The notes below the pieces were generated by a model. The model was not told the DNA's origin. It did no database searches and saw only the letters and a program-made list of their open reading frames with translations. Shown in pieces: positions 1-14,400 of a stretch of 64,000 bases of DNA. The position numbers were made by a program, and so were the translations under genes. Each line of letters begins with the position of its first letter. Positions within the stretch are counted from its first letter, which is position 1. This DNA comes from Tuctoria greenei. Taxonomy: Eukaryota; Streptophyta; Magnoliopsida; Poales; Poaceae. Where the stretch lies: NCBI GenBank assembly GCA_036927565.1, contig JAYESD010000003.1:79343311-79407310 (forward strand), written 5' to 3'.

Positions 1-1737
1 TTTATTTTTAAAATGGGGTAGAAATTTTCTGTTGTTGAAACTTTACATGAAACATGAATGAGCCAATGTTCAGTTTCGTAGTGGTGTTGCCAATGCTATC
101 ATCAAGGGTGAGATTGTGAGACTTATGTGCTAAATACATTGGCAAATAGAATAAAGGTGAGGGTTTACATGTAAAGTTTTGAGTATACTTCAGACACTCA
201 CTTCGGATTGTCCGAACTTTCGCGAACACACTTCACACTGTCCGAATTTTAGGCGCACTTGAGCTACACGTGTTTTTCACTTTGGATTGTTCAAACTTTC
301 CTTTTATAATGCATAGCAGCTGCTTTGGACTGTCCGATCTTTCTTTTACTAAAATATTCATGCAGTTGTTATGTTTTTCACTCACAATGTTTTAAACTTG
401 CTTTAAACTTATAAGAAGGTTTGCTTAGTACTTTTGAACAAAGTTTTTGATGTGTTTTGGCTAACCATTGTGGATATTATCTTGCTATGTTTGCAACATG
501 TTTATGTGAGGTGCTCACATAAGGTGTTGTGGTTTTCGGACTAATGTGAGTCAAGTCGAGGACTTGTGATCGAAACATTTGGTTGTTTATTCATGTGCAA
601 GTGTTACTTGAGGTCAAGACATGACATATGATGGTGATCCATTGAACTAGTCTTAGGGAAAAGATGAGGTTCAACAACCAAGTTCAAGAGGAATTGTGGT
701 TGAGTTGATCGGGAGGTCACGCAGCATGTTTGGGTCAAGAACAATGCATGTGAAGGTATCGTGGATGTTGTTGGAAGGTGGTTGCATGTGTGCAAGGGGT
801 GCATGAACGTGGCAACATGGTTCCAAGCGTGGTGAAGAGATATAGACGTGAAGATACGGTCAAAGAGGTCCAACCGTTGTATTATGCCTCAGGATGCGGC
901 TGAGGTGGTTATGGTTCGTTTATGGAAGGTTTCAAGTTAGTTTTGGTTAGATTTCATGTGGTAACAAAGTTGAGTCGTTTTAGAAATATGTAGGGCATTA
1001 TTAAGATGTTTGGAAGTCTTAAGATTACTTCTATCTACGTATGGAAGAGTCTTGAGCGGTTATGAAAAAGTTTCGGTTGAAATTGAGTAGGATTAGCTTG
1101 ATTGGAGTTGCCTTAGGGCTGGTTATATAAGCAAGGGAGGTCAGGGCTTGTGTGCAGATGACTTGTGGTTGTTCCTCTTGTGTTTTTGTAAATAAAATTT
1201 GTAGTTTAGATGAGCTTTTGTGCCTTGTCCGTCCGACTTGTTTTCGTCAACTCTTTCTCGTTGAGTTTCTGCACAGCACTAAGTTGCTTCAGTATTTTGA
1301 TCATAACTCTAGTTTTATATATCCCATTGACGTGATTCTTTTTGTGTTCTCTTTACTACTCAATTCTCCATCATCTACGAAAATTTTACAGTCATTGCTT
1401 TTACGCTTTTTGAGTTACACGAGTTTCTTTGCAGCGTAGCAGATCTATTTTTAACTCAGGTAGAACAATTTAACCTTTGCTCAATCTTTTGGTCATAACT
1501 TGAGTTTTACTCGATGTTTTCATGTGATTCTTGTTTTGACATCTTCGTGACTTGATTCTCTACAATTTCTACTAGTTTTGTCACGGTTGAACACATTTAG
1601 ATTAGTCGCACACATTGGTTTCTCTGACAGGTTGGTTTCTACCAAGGGGTTTTTGTAGCTTCCGCTGAAAAAGTTTTAATCTACCATTCACCCCCCTCCT
1701 CCCTTCGGTAGTTTTTCACGTGCTCTTCGATCCTACA
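1..1737 (+). mobile_element. LTR-like sequence of a SIRE-type Copia element, truncated by the window edge
   Basis: The right end reads tcgatcctaca after a stretch with cacccccctcc, the same kind of ending as the SIRE-type LTRs further right, which end in tcgatccttaca when read on the minus strand. A TATA-like box lies about 600 bases before the end. Near the left edge are several short motifs of the type ttggactgtccgat, resembling the palindromic repeats in the other LTRs. What follows 1737 is not a primer-binding site, so this is a 3' LTR or a solo LTR. I cannot see a left end, and the family call is inference from the two LTR ends. Confidence 0.45.
1123..1130 (+). promoter_or_regulatory. 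TATA box of the left-edge LTR
   Basis: The string ttatataa lies in the right third of the LTR-like segment, where an LTR retrotransposon promoter is expected. No transcript start can be fixed from the sequence. Confidence 0.35.
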
Positions 1738-4479
1738 GCATGCATTAAGATGGGATAATTTTACTCAAATCGATGAGAAGGTTCACGCGTCCTCACTATT
1801 CAGTTCCTATGCACCGTTACACATGGAAATGAAGGTATTTCTTTTAGGTTTTCTAAAAAGAATATTGTCTCTCATGGAAAGAAATAAGTGAGCACCTAGG
1901 CCTCCATAGGTGAGTTAAGTGCTTCCAGAAAGTGAAAGCGTAATCAGCAAAAAGAGTAGAAGCAGTTATCACCCTTCCTTATTAGATAAATTAAAGTTTC
2001 TAAGTTTTTTATCTACAACTAGTTCTCAATTAACACATGCTTTAGTATGAAACTCACCAACATAGGAAGGCAAGTGTTGAGTGATGTCCTGAATATGGCG
2101 GTGTAATTGTGTTGGCTCAAAAAACTCCATGTCACCTGCCATGATTAGTAGAAAATGAGAGACGTATAATTATATATATGCTCCTATCAATTGCTAGGAT
2201 GTGACTCTTGCAATTCTCTCAATCTCACCATGTTCAAACAAGCTCTTACAAGTTCTTACCAAGCCAAGAGAAGATGGTGACAACCAACAAGTCAACAACC
2301 TTGAAAAATAAGTGTATCAGTGAAGCAGCAACAACAACCTGTAAAGTTATAGTCAATGATGTGCGGAGCTATAGGATGGCTTACAAGTCATGCACAAGGA
2401 TAGCTAAAACCACGTTAGTCAAAAATAAGATGAATATGTGTCCAACGGCGGTACCATGTTAGCCCTAGGCTAGATCGTGCTAAAGACGTGAATTTTATAC
2501 ACAAAGAAAATCATACTAATGATAGAACAAGTCTAGAACAGCAGCAACTAAGGCCCCACTTTTCTTTTCTCACTTTTTTTCATTTCTTTCTTTTCTTCTT
2601 TTTTCTTTTGCAGGGCCTCAAAATCTTAAAAGATTACACAAAAGATCAAATGATAAGCTACCAAATATCATACATATTATGCATATTTTAGTAGATCTCT
2701 TGCATATTCTCAAAGAGATTGCTTTCAAAAAAAAGATACGCAACAAATCTCGAAATCTCTTTGATGATTGTGATACGCACAGATGGAATTTTAAGGCAAA
2801 GTTGGATCTGTTGGAAAGATGAAAATATACATCTTTCGAAATTGTGCTTACACGTTCCAAACGGACTAAGTATGAAGGAAATATGGATTTTTTTTCTTCC
2901 CAGACAGATACTATATTCGAAATCAAATCAATATTGATTCTTTCTTCTTTATAGGTGCAAACTAGGAAAGAGTGTATCGTTTTGGACATGGTGCAGCACA
3001 AAATAGCAAGGTTATGATGACATTCCTCTATTTTAGATACAAATGTGAGTCTCCTATCAGAATTTATTTCTTTCTTTTGTAGAAGTAAACTAGAAAGTGG
3101 ATATATGATCAGATTACTGTCTTAATTTGTAGATGCAAACAAGGAAGTGGATATACCTTTGGTGACTGCAACGTGACAAGAACTTGAAACTCTAATGGAC
3201 TAAACTAAGACCAGTAGCACGACATGAGATGCAACCACAAACTCAACAAGAATTAACTCAACAGTAATAGCAAAATAGCTCAAAGTGTTTTTAGGTAAAT
3301 AAGGAATTGATGGTTTTTCGTGAACTGTAGGAAAATGAGAATGAGAAAAAAAAATTCACCGATTAACCTTGCTCTGGTTACCACTTGATATGGGCAACAG
3401 GTGTGTGTTGTCCCGACCTTTCGGTGAAACAAGATAACTTCAATTTGAACGAGAGAGATGTTCACGGTCCGACTACAACCTCCAATGGTGTTACGCCTTA
3501 ACAACCGAACTCCAGCGGTTGATCACGATCTTGTGGAGCACGACCAACCGAACCACTAGGGTAATTCCTACAAGCAATCGAAGAACTAACAAGAACAAGA
3601 TGAAAAGGTAACTCAAGTCAATATATGCGAGGTTCTGAACAAGTTGAACGGATAATCTAGTCGACACACGCGTCTACAAAGAAGTAACAGGAGCTAAATT
3701 TTTAACTAAACAAAACCCAAGTATTTCTAGTGACGACTAAGAGGTATAAATATGTGGAAGGACACGACCCATTGGACCTAAAAAGGATGACAGGACATCG
3801 GATAGAAACAGATTTTGTAGGAAATTGACGATTGTCGCTGACTCCGGGTAGATATGGACTTGTAGTTGGATCAATTTCAAAGAAGACCTCATGATCTTTC
3901 CATCAAATACTTGAATGCCCAAATTGGTTTCCATATGAGGTCATATTAGCCATAACAAGTTCGTACTGCCCTGCAATTTAAATCCAACTATGAAAACATG
4001 CTGGATTTGATATCTTTAATTTCATTGGCTGCAACTCATGTTGTGACTTAGTGGGGGTGTTAGGAGTGCATGAACTTGGTCCCTAACAACTTCCTTGGTC
4101 CTCCATGCCTACCATGTCCTTTCGACACTTGCTTGATCCAAGTAGTTCTAAATATGAAAATGAGAACACTGTATGACGTAACATCAATTTATCATGTTTA
4201 AAAAGCAACTCAAATGTAGAATTGATTCATCTCTGGAGAAACTGTTAACATCGTCATATCTGAGCCTGTGATGTCTTCATCAAGAGTACCGTGCTTTAAA
4301 AATTGAGGTGGAGATACTTTAGTGTAAAGATAGAATTTTTTCTATATATACTGGGTCAAATAATAAAACACTTTTTCATTTGACTTAGAATGTCAACTTC
4401 CTACGGATGCATGTACACCTTTTCTTAATCCCCAAGAAAATGGCAAACTGCATTCGTTAAGGAAGCAGAGTACACATAA
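1738..4479. other. Intergenic DNA, no supported gene
   Basis: AT-rich DNA with only short, unrelated open frames. Around 3356-3396 the minus strand reads gtggtaaccagagcaagg, loosely like a Copia initiator-Met primer-binding site, so an old retrotransposon end may lie here, but no matching LTR pair is visible. A pyrimidine-rich tract sits near 2560-2610. The last few hundred bases would contain the 3' UTR of CAP-G2. I found no clear polyadenylation signal on the minus strand. Confidence 0.4.
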
Positions 4480-5420
4480 TCATATATCAGTGAGAACTGA
4501 TCTTATCAGCGCCTTTGCGCTTTCCAACTGCTGCTTCGGAGCATCGTCATCACCAAGCTTGTCCCTAACATACCTATCAATCTCAAGGAAATTATTGCGG
4601 AGAGAGTCACGGGTAAGCTGCAGCATTTCCAGCTCCGAGGAGTTGTTCCCAAGCAACCTGGAACAAACGAAGCGAGTCACGCCCAAGACGATGCCATAGT
4701 CCGAACTCTGCAGCGCCCTCTGGAGGGCGGACAGGAGAACGCCGCCCATGGAGTCAAGAATCCTGGGACTTCCTTTCTTCAGGAGTGTCACCATCATTTC
4801 TGCTAGCTTTCTGGATGAGGGTGAGTCCTCACGTTCATCAGCCCGTTCGCTTTGCTCGTCCTGGCCAGGCTCTGCAGCATCAAGTAGCTCGTTCTTCGCC
4901 ATGGCAGTAACCCACAATGGCAAGCCAGAGTCACAGAAGTGGCAGACATCAGTAGCCATCTCATTCTGCGGTCCAATCAGCCAACGGCATACGAGGCCCA
5001 GTATGAGAACAGGTAGCCATTGCTTCAGAGCTGAGACAAAGCTGAACGCAAATCTTGAGCCAATGAAGTCATCAATAGAGGGTACTAGATCAAGAAGATG
5101 ATTGGCAAGGAAGAAAGCATCCTCTGGAGGGCTTGACAACTCCGTTGAGCTTCCTAGCACCAAATGAAGTAACTTGGCTGCATATGTGAACGAGCTTCGT
5201 ATAAGCATCAGTGTGTCCTTCAGATCATCCCCCTTGAATGATGAGCTCTGTTCCTGATGCTTTTTGATGGATGATACTGCATATTTTGTGTAGGATGATG
5301 CAAATTTCAGGCATCGTACTTTATCATCATTGACCGCCTGGATTATGGTTGTGTCAACAATAAACTTAAGAATTGAAGTGCCCAACATAATCACAGTGGC
5401 TGTGCCTTTCACTGCATTTC
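4480..5420 (-). CDS. CAP-G2: CAP-G2 exon 5 and stop
   Basis: The acceptor is ttatgcag|gaaatg. The split Gly codon is completed and the protein continues NAVKGTATVIMLGTSILKF. The C-terminal helical region contains an acidic stretch (DEQSERADEREDSPSS) and ends ALIRSVLTDI before the stop at 4480-4482. Confidence 0.88.
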
Positions 5421-8400
5421 CTGCATAAAAGACATTCCCCAGTTAGTCATGAGATGTAATGGAAGATGGTATCAGAAAAATTAGACACAGATCACGCTGA
5501 CTGCGGATGAGTAAATTACATTCTTCTGCATGCTTTCAGAAGATCAAAATGGCTGCTTAATACAAAAGTCAGTTCAAAAGGTTTTCCACATTAGAAATTG
5601 CAATGTAATGAAACTATACCTTGAGAGGCTCCTTCCTGCTTGGGTTTCTTCAATGAAGCTTTTCCCTTCAGGCTTAACTTTGATGGACTCTGAACAGGTC
5701 CATGTAGCAGTTTGTCAAAACAATTCAGCAGATGACCCAGTGCTTGATTGGCAGTTGATGACTGAGAACAAAATTTACTATGAGAAACAAATACCCAAAT
5801 AATGCAGACTTTTAACGATAGGAAGTCAAGAAACATCATTAATAACCACAAAACATCAGAAAGCTATATGAAATAATGTAGTTCTAATTTAAAAACTTGG
5901 TTCACCACATCCTAGTGATGTTTGAACTGGTGAGTACCGATTGTCAATATTTTAGTGGTCCTGAGAGATCTCCTAAGTGTGATAGACATTTTGAAGTGGA
6001 ACTCACCTCAGAGCACCTTATACCAGTTTGATCAACATCTGGATTAGCACTATTTGTAGCCAGACTCAAATAGGCCAGCAGGGGTGCAAGGTCTAAAGAT
6101 GGCAAATACAAGCACTGCTCAATGTAAACTGTACAAATGACCTTCAGGGACGAGAATGCAATTTCTGAGTAAGAAGATTGAAGAAAGGCATCTCCCATCT
6201 CCTCAGCTTTTAATATTTCATTGATCTGCCATGCTGCCCCTGATGCAATGGCAAGCCCATCATTATCGACTTTTGATTTGGATGAGCCCTTTTTGCCAAT
6301 ATGGTCAGATGCTGGCATCTTCTTTAGTGACTTCCCTTTCTTCCTTCTGGAAGATGCAACAGGGCACATAGGAGGTTCAAGGCCATAAATCTCAGCAAAA
6401 TGAGAAGCTTTAGATTGTAGAATATTTGTCAGTGCTTCAAACAGTTCATCGGACCAGCCACTCAAAGATATCAACTTATGTGCTGCAAGAACTGTTTCTT
6501 GACATTCTTCTCGCTTTGAAATTATAGCAGCATTCACAACTATATCCATGCATTCCTCATGAAGCACCGATAGATCAGGTAAAACAACTGGAGCAATAGT
6601 AAGAAGAGCAGCCCGGGCACCCTCAGAAAATACAGTTTTGAGGATCAACTTTAGCTTAGCTTTTGCAAAGAACTCTCGCAAAGCAGATAAAACTGAGCTC
6701 TCATCAGATAAGCTTTTTATAAGGTTGACAGAGGCAATTATAAGGCCATCAGTCTGCTCTGAGTTAAGCCCCGTTTGTGACAATGCTAGAGTAACAGAGA
6801 ACTTAATTAGTTCAACTATTGACCTTGGGGATGACCCTTCAGAGAGAGCAAATTCACAGAACCTTGCCCCAGCTGTCGGTGACCTCTTTATTAGTGCAAT
6901 GCAGCGAGCACAAGCTTCTTTTGGACTCAACTTTGATGGAAAATAAGAAGGAATGAGAAGCTTTGTGATTTTTTGAGCGATACGGGAATGATCATTTGCA
7001 AGTGAAGATAATAAAGTATCCAGGCCAATAACCTGCAACACATATGGATACATAAACTGCCCACCTGACTATGAATAAAAAAAGACACTAAAATGTGCCC
7101 TTGAACCAAAAAGATTACAAATGTTAAGGCTATTTAAGTTTATAGTATAAGTTGAGATACACACGCAATGCATATATGGAGATGGAGGCTCACATATAGT
7201 TCAAGTATAAATTGAAATAACAAGTGGCATACCTTACTGTATTGGAACGATCGAAGATCACGAATAGCTAAAAGAAGATCAACAGCAGCAACTCTGACAG
7301 ATAGAGCAGAATCTGAGACTATATTGCCTAATCTTGGGAGTAGAACTTTCAGTATGTCATGACTTTGTGGATTGTCGAGCAAGTATATCAGACCATTTAG
7401 TGTAGACAGCCGTACCTCATTGCAAGAATCCTTGGACATGTCATCAACAATTTTCCTCAGAAATTTTGAAATCATTGGAGAAGGGACAACTTCCCAATAT
7501 TGGTTAAGAATGCGACAGATTCCTTCAACTGCAACTGTCCGTATTTCTGGGCAGTCATCCAGGAGGAGCTTGTCTAGCAAGAAAAATTGCTTCTCTAGCA
7601 AAGGATCATTTACATCCTTGGTCACATCTGGATCTTCAAGGGGAAATAAATCTAATAGAAGATGCAGAGCATTATGACGGACATTGGAGCTCGCAACCTG
7701 CCAAATAAATAGCCAGTTCAGATAAATCAAAGAAAACATGTTAAAACATAAATAGAAATTACCTAAATTATTAAACAAAAGAATCGATTAGATTTAAACA
7801 TTATCACATGTTCATGGCTTATGTCATTTTCAGATTTATCAGTACAATAGAGGAATATAATACAACTTGCACAGTATCAAAGTTCATAGATCTCAACATT
7901 CTAACATATTTCGTGAAACTAATCATATTGATGAATGAGTTCCAAACTACCTCATGTGGGAATTTCCAGAACCTAACAAGTTGTGGTTAGCAAATAGAAC
8001 GTAGTCTTATGCATCCTGCAAAATAGATGTGGGTACCCGTTGAAATTTGCACTCAAATGGCTATTTAGGATGCGTTTGGTTCAACTGTGGATTTCTAAAA
8101 ATTTGATTTTAGTTAGAAAATCTGTTGTTAGTTGGGAGAAAGAAAAATAGATAAAAACAATTTGAGTGTGTAACTAGTGGTAGATTGGTAATTTTTTCCC
8201 AATAGTTGGATGATGAATTTGGGAAATTTAGGGTAGGAGATTCGAAATTGTACTGGAAAAATCTACAGAATTTCAAAGATCTGCTTTGTAGGGAAACCTT
8301 TTGGTTCAGATATCTTATTCTTGACGGTGAGTATGCTCCATAAAGTTGAACAAAGAGACCCTTAAGAATAAAGGGCCCGGGCATAGTGATGCAGTGTTTG

Positions 8401-11400
8401 GAATGGGCGCCTGGACGCCCGCGGTGCGCCTAGACGCCTAGGCATCTAGGCGTCCGGCCAGACGGGCGACGGCACCGGCGAGCAGACGGCGGAGGCGGGC
8501 ATCGGGCGGCAGGAGGCGGCGGGCATCAAGAGAGTCGAGCATAGGGAGAGTCGAGCGCAAGATGATGGAATGGACCGGATTTGATCTTAGCCGTTAGATC
8601 CAATCTAACGGTACTCTTTTCCCATCGGTTTATATAAAACCGTACCCTTTCACTAAACCTAACCCTAGATTATCTCCTCCTACCTCTCTCTCCAGTCTCG
8701 ACCTGCGGCAACGGCGGCGGCCGAGGTGGCGGCGACGAAGGCGGCATCGGCTGTCAGGCAACATCGGCGGCAGCGACGTCATCCCGCGGCAACGGCGGCG
8801 ACCGGTGGTCACCAGCCAAGCGAGGCGAGGCTCCCTGGCATCAGCCACCGGTCGATTGGACGCCTAGGCGATGCCTCAAAAACATTGTAGTGATGCCAGG
8901 ATGATTAGTCGCTATGACTAGGAGCCACTCCATTGGTGTTTTCTAGAACATGATATGTTGGAATTCTAGGAAGCAATAATGAGGTGATTATTAGTAGTCC
9001 CAATGATATGTTGTCCACTTAGCCTTATATAGCCGATTACATCTGATTTATTTTCAACTAGGACTCTCCCTTTCCTAACTTATAGGACTTCTTTCCAAAT
9101 ATAAATGGAACATTTCCATCGATCTTGTCTTATCTATTACCAAGGTTCCAAAAGGCGTTAGGTGCTTTCGATAGTGACCCTCCGCCTAGCGCATAGGATT
9201 TATGCATTGTAGCAACAATGTATTGTAAAAATTTGAAAAATATAGAAGTATATTCATATTTGTACTATTCTTGATCTTGACTGATTTTGGTCAACCCACT
9301 TACACTTTCGTCCATCTCTCCCGCGTACAGCCCAGTCCAGTCTTGTGTAGCCCCTCAACGTCAGCGACCCACTCTTTTGCTATTAGGGATCCATCTTCCT
9401 TCGATAGATATGCCGACAAGGGCGCCCAACTCTTCCCTCTATAGATCGATCTACCACCGCTTGGAAAGGATCCAGTCTGCCCGCCTTCCTCACCTATGGA
9501 GGAATCAGGTCCGTCGATGCCTTACTCGCCTTTGAAGGGATGGTCCGTCTATGCCTTACTCGCCTTCGAAGGGATCCGATTCGCCGGCCTACTTCCTTTC
9601 TTCTAGAGAAATCCAGTCCCGTTCGTCTTCCTCCATGCTCCTGGGGAGATCGATCCAAGCCGCCTCCTTCCTCGTGCATCACCGCCTTTGTACTAAGATT
9701 CGCCCACATCCTGCGCGATTCATCTCCCCGGGCGAGGTGTCACATTTGCATCTAGCGCTGGGGCGCGCGGAGGCGAGCGCCTTACACTGCCTTCCTGAAC
9801 AATGTCTATTAGAGTCCTACTCTTGAACGACTCCTAGGTGCCCATGGGTTGATCCGGCCTACAGCAACCCGCGCCTAACCATGCCACAACACATTAAGAT
9901 TACACGACATTCTCCCACTAATCCTGATGCTTGTGCTTGTCTAATGACCTTGGCGTCACTCACCCACGTGTCGAGCCTCCTCCACAATGAGCCTCCCGCG
10001 CGTCCCAACTGCACGGGAGAAGACTGTTGTGTTCTACCACATCGCTCCAGATCCTCACGATCTGAGTCGATCGCGTTGCATTTTTCTTTGTTTACACTAC
10101 AGTTGACCGTGCACGCTTGAAGAAGCCTCCATTGAGGGGAGCTACACCTTGATCTCCTCCATCCCAGGCCTCTCCCGTGCCGAGCTAGACATTGTTCGTC
10201 CGCCTGCGAATACCCCCAATCGCTCGCGCCGCACTTTCCCCTCGATGCCCCTGCGCCTCCGTCGAAGCGCCCTGACTAGGACTCTCCCTCTCTTGATTTA
10301 TTTCTAACTAGGACTCTCCCTTTCCTGACTTCTAGGACCCTCTTTCCTAATCAAAATGGCAAAAACCTTTCCATCTTTAAAATTTGTCTAATATATGGAT
10401 TCTATGCCATATCTATTTGTCGGTACCCTGCGGACCAGGTACCCTCGCATACCAGAAAAAGAAGTGTTGAGTCCCACCTTCGAGGAGAGCAGACATCCGA
10501 CTACCACGCATCCTGCAGCTCTAGGCCTGCCTCCCTGCCAATTGTGGCTCTAGTGTTGCCACGTGTCCTGCAGCTCCGGACCCGCCTCCATGCCAACGGT
10601 GGCTCCGATGCTGCCAAGCGTCATGCAGCTCCGGAACTGTCTCCCTGTCAAGGGTGGCTCCCGTGCTGCCAGGTGTCCTTCAGCTCCGGACCTACCTCCC
10701 TGCCAAGGGTTGCTCCGGAGCTGCCACATGTCCTGCAACTTCGGACCTGCCTCTCTGCCAAGGGTGGCTCCAATACTGCCACGCGTCCTGCAGCTCTGGA
10801 CCTACCTCCCCGCCAAGGGTGGCTCCAGTGTTGCCATGCGTTCTGCAGCTCCAGACCCGCCTCCTTGTCAAAGGTGGCTCCGGTGTTGCCACGTGTCCAA
10901 CAGCTTCAAACCCACCACCCTGCCAAGGGTAGCTTAGAAGATGCCACGTGTCTTATGGCTATGGACTTTTCCTCTCTGGCGAGAAGGGCTCCGGATCTCC
11001 ACCTGTCCAAGACGGCGTGGGCATTCAAGACCATAAATCAGCCTCTTCAAGACTAAGATAATGTGTCATTAATTCCACATTATTGACGCACGATCAGTGG
11101 GGTATCAAGACGTAGTAACGTCGCCATCAGGGTACGTTAATACGAAATTAAATCATAATTAAGTTCCTTAGACCATGTATAGGGTACTTAATAGCCCGAG
11201 GCCACCTGTTGGGCCTCGGCTTCACTGTAAACGGTCGGACCTTGGCATATAAAACGTCGCGCTGCTATGGTAGAACACATCTTATCTCAAGCCAAACACA
11301 GGCTCCCGCATACACACAATACAACAAACAACAAACCCCCGTGGACATAGGGTGTTACACTACGGCGGCCCAAACTACGTAAATCCCTCGTGTTTACCTT

Positions 11401-14400
11401 GTTCTTGAGTATACACCTCCTCTAAAAATGAGCCTCCGCGGTCTACCTCTTAGTAGTACCGAGGGAAGTGTCGTGGCTACACTTCGACATTTGGCGCGTC
11501 AGGTAGGGGTAGCTCTACTCGAAGAATTTCAAGATCAACAATGGTGAACTTCGTTGATGCTTCCTCTGACCCGACTGCACGAACCGAAAGAGGGAATGAA
11601 GCTGGCGACACCTCTCGCTGTCCTGGTGGCAATCCAGCCACAGATCCACAAGTTGGCGTTGCAGCGCATCAGTCTGGAAACAACGGGCCACCACCTGCTG
11701 CAGCCGCTGCTCAGATGCAAGATGGTGTTCTAGTGTCGATCACCGAATCGACCATAAATCTAGAGAATGCGTTGATTGCAATGCGTGCTCTTCTCCAGCG
11801 TCCACCAGTGTCGGATGCGCCTCCAACTGAGTTGGAACTGTGGCGTAATGATGTTGACCATCTGGTCACCACCACACCACAACACTCAACAATTTGCTGC
11901 AGCCTAGGCCTAGGCCAACACCAACCCGCAACAGGATCCTGTCAAGACAACTCGGTCATGTTCCTTCACAGAGGAGACACGCACCATCGCAGCATGCAAC
12001 GTCGCGTACTCCTTCGATGGCCCATTGTGCCTCCACAGTGTTGAGGCTGCCGACAGGAGACCTCAGGGCCGAACTCGATCGCCGCTATGCGGGGCAACAT
12101 GGCCGAGTCGCTATTGAGCATAGTCGCTAGAGGCGACACATCCTTGAGGGAGAGTTTGTAGAGTCGGGCATGCCCGCAACAACTCACACAAGGTATGTTC
12201 CCTCACCTCCTTTTCCTCTAGGAGCGGGTGGTGGCTGTTCAGCGCTTGCAACGCACCTTCGTATGGTGGAGTGAGCACACAAGTTTCAGCCTCATCTGTC
12301 GGAGAAGTACGACGGAACTGTCAATCCTGTTGAGTTCCTGCAAATCTACTCTACTGCTATCCTGGCTGCAGGAGGGAATGAGGCTGTCATGGTCAACTAC
12401 TTCCTAGTCGCCTTGACTAGCGCTGCTCGGTCATGGTTCATGAGCTTCCCCCTAGCTCAGTCTACAGCTGGGGAGAGTTATGCCGCCAGTTTACTGCCAA
12501 TTTCGAGAGTTCTTATACTCGCCCTGACACTGAGCTGGACCTTTTTCATGTACGGCAAAATCCGAGAGAGTCACTACGCTCATTCATTCAGCGGTTCTCC
12601 CAGGTTCGAAACACTATACCCTCTATCTCGAACGCTTCTATTGTTACCTTCCGACAGGGCGTAAGGGATAAGAAGATGTTGGAGAAGCTGGCCACAAAAA
12701 AACATCCATGACATCACGGAGCTATTCAATCTAGCAGATAAATATGTCAGGGTTGCTAAAGGGCGCGACTGGCACTCCAAACCAACCGCAGAGGCAGGAG
12801 CGCCATCTACTTCCAAGGCAGGAACCACTGCCCAAGGCAGTGGTAAAAAGAAGAATAAGAAGACAGGTGGCAAAAATAAGCCACTCGTTGGTACACCTAC
12901 AACTGTAGCCGCAACAGCTCCGGGTGGCCGGGGGCCACGTCCTGACAAGCGGCCACGACCGTCGTTTGATGATGGCAACAAGAAGTGGTGTCCAATCCAC
13001 AACACTTCGAGTCACGGTCTAGAAGATTGTCGCGAGATCAAGAGGCTCGCGGAGCGAGTCCAACAGAACCAATAGAAGTGTCGAGAAGACGCACCCTTCC
13101 GTCAACAGGAGGGTAAACAAAGGGCGAACTCGGAGGTTGCAGAGCAATAGGAGTTGGGATTCCAAGACGCCAAGAAGGCGTTGAAGGCGGTCTACAATAA
13201 CGCTGACGACTCCGACTCCAGCTCCGACATCGAGCTAAGGACTCTCCATATGATGTATGGAGGGTCTTGGGACATTACCTCCAGGCGCGTAGTGAAAACT
13301 TTGCGTCAGAAAGTAGCTGTTGTAGCTTCCACCGTCAAGGCAGAACCACATCAGAAGTGGATGGATACACCGATAAGCTTTGACGCCTTTGATTGCCCCA
13401 AGAACATGGCAGGAGCTGGACAGCTTCCGCTGACAGTCTCCCCGACATCAACAACATGCAACTCTTCCACGTTTTGGTTGATGGCGGGGCAGCATTTAAT
13501 CTCATCAGCTTCGCAGCTTTCAAGAAGCTGCAGGTCCCCATGTCGGACCTTAAGCTCTTGCGCCCATTCTCCGGAGTGGGTTCGGGAGCCATTACTTCAC
13601 TCAGTTGTGTCTCTCTCCTGATAACATTCGGGACACATGAGAACTATCATTCGGAAAAGCTGATGTTCAACGTGGCGAAGACTAGTCTTCCCTTCAACGC
13701 CATCCTCGGCAGACCGGCTCTATACCGGTTCATGGCAGTAGCTCATTATGGTTATCTGGTGTTGAAGATGCTGACACCTAAGGGTGTCCTCGAGATTCGA
13801 GGAGACCGTACTGCGGGAGTCACCGCATTGGAGAAACTACATGCGCTCGCCACTCTGCAAGAAGCTAGCGCTAACAAGGAGCAGTTGGTTCAACAGCCGC
13901 CGAGCACGCGTCACCGTGGCTCAACATCTGCACCTCGTGTGCAGCCAAGGAGCGACAACAATGTTCCACTCAAAGTTGTCCAAATTGGTTCTGAAGCTAC
14001 TCAGACCACTCGCATTGCGGGCCCGAATGACAAATAAGAACTCGCGCTCATCACCTTCTTTCGGACTAATGTAGATGTGTTTGCATGGCAACCATCGCAA
14101 ATGTCTGGGATCCCCAGAGAGATGATTGAGCACCATCTGAAGATCTACCCTGATGCCCGGCCAATTCAACAGAAGCCCCGGAAGTAGTCCATCGAACAGC
14201 AAAACTTCATCCATGAAGAAATCAAAAAGTTGCTCGATGCTGGATTCATTCGAGAAGTTCATCATCCACGATGGCTGGCATACTCAGTCGTCGTCTCCAA
14301 GGCCGGCGTGAAGTTTCGAATGTGCATTGACTACACCACACTCAATAAGTCATGTCCAAAGGACCCTTTTCCACTTCCAAGAATAGACCAAATAGTAGAT

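Larger units (their letters stand above)
10418..11489 (+). repeat. Gypsy-1 5' LTR
   Basis: 1072 bases, from tgtcggtaccctg to cacttcgaca, followed at once by tttggcgcgtcaggtagggg, a plausible primer-binding site. It contains the 55-bp tandem repeats and a TATA box. Confidence 0.85.

Noticed and set aside
3356..3396. Copia primer-binding-site-like string on the minus strand
   Set aside because: Poor match, and no LTR end beside it or partner LTR could be found.
8069..8320. MITE in CAP-G2 intron 1 with gcgtttggttc
   Set aside because: The second tttggttca is in the same direction, not inverted, and no duplication was found.
10544..11056. 170-codon and overlapping frames with Leu, Pro and Cys-rich repeats
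   Set aside because: They arise from the 55-bp tandem repeats of the LTR, which keep several frames open at once. No family resemblance.
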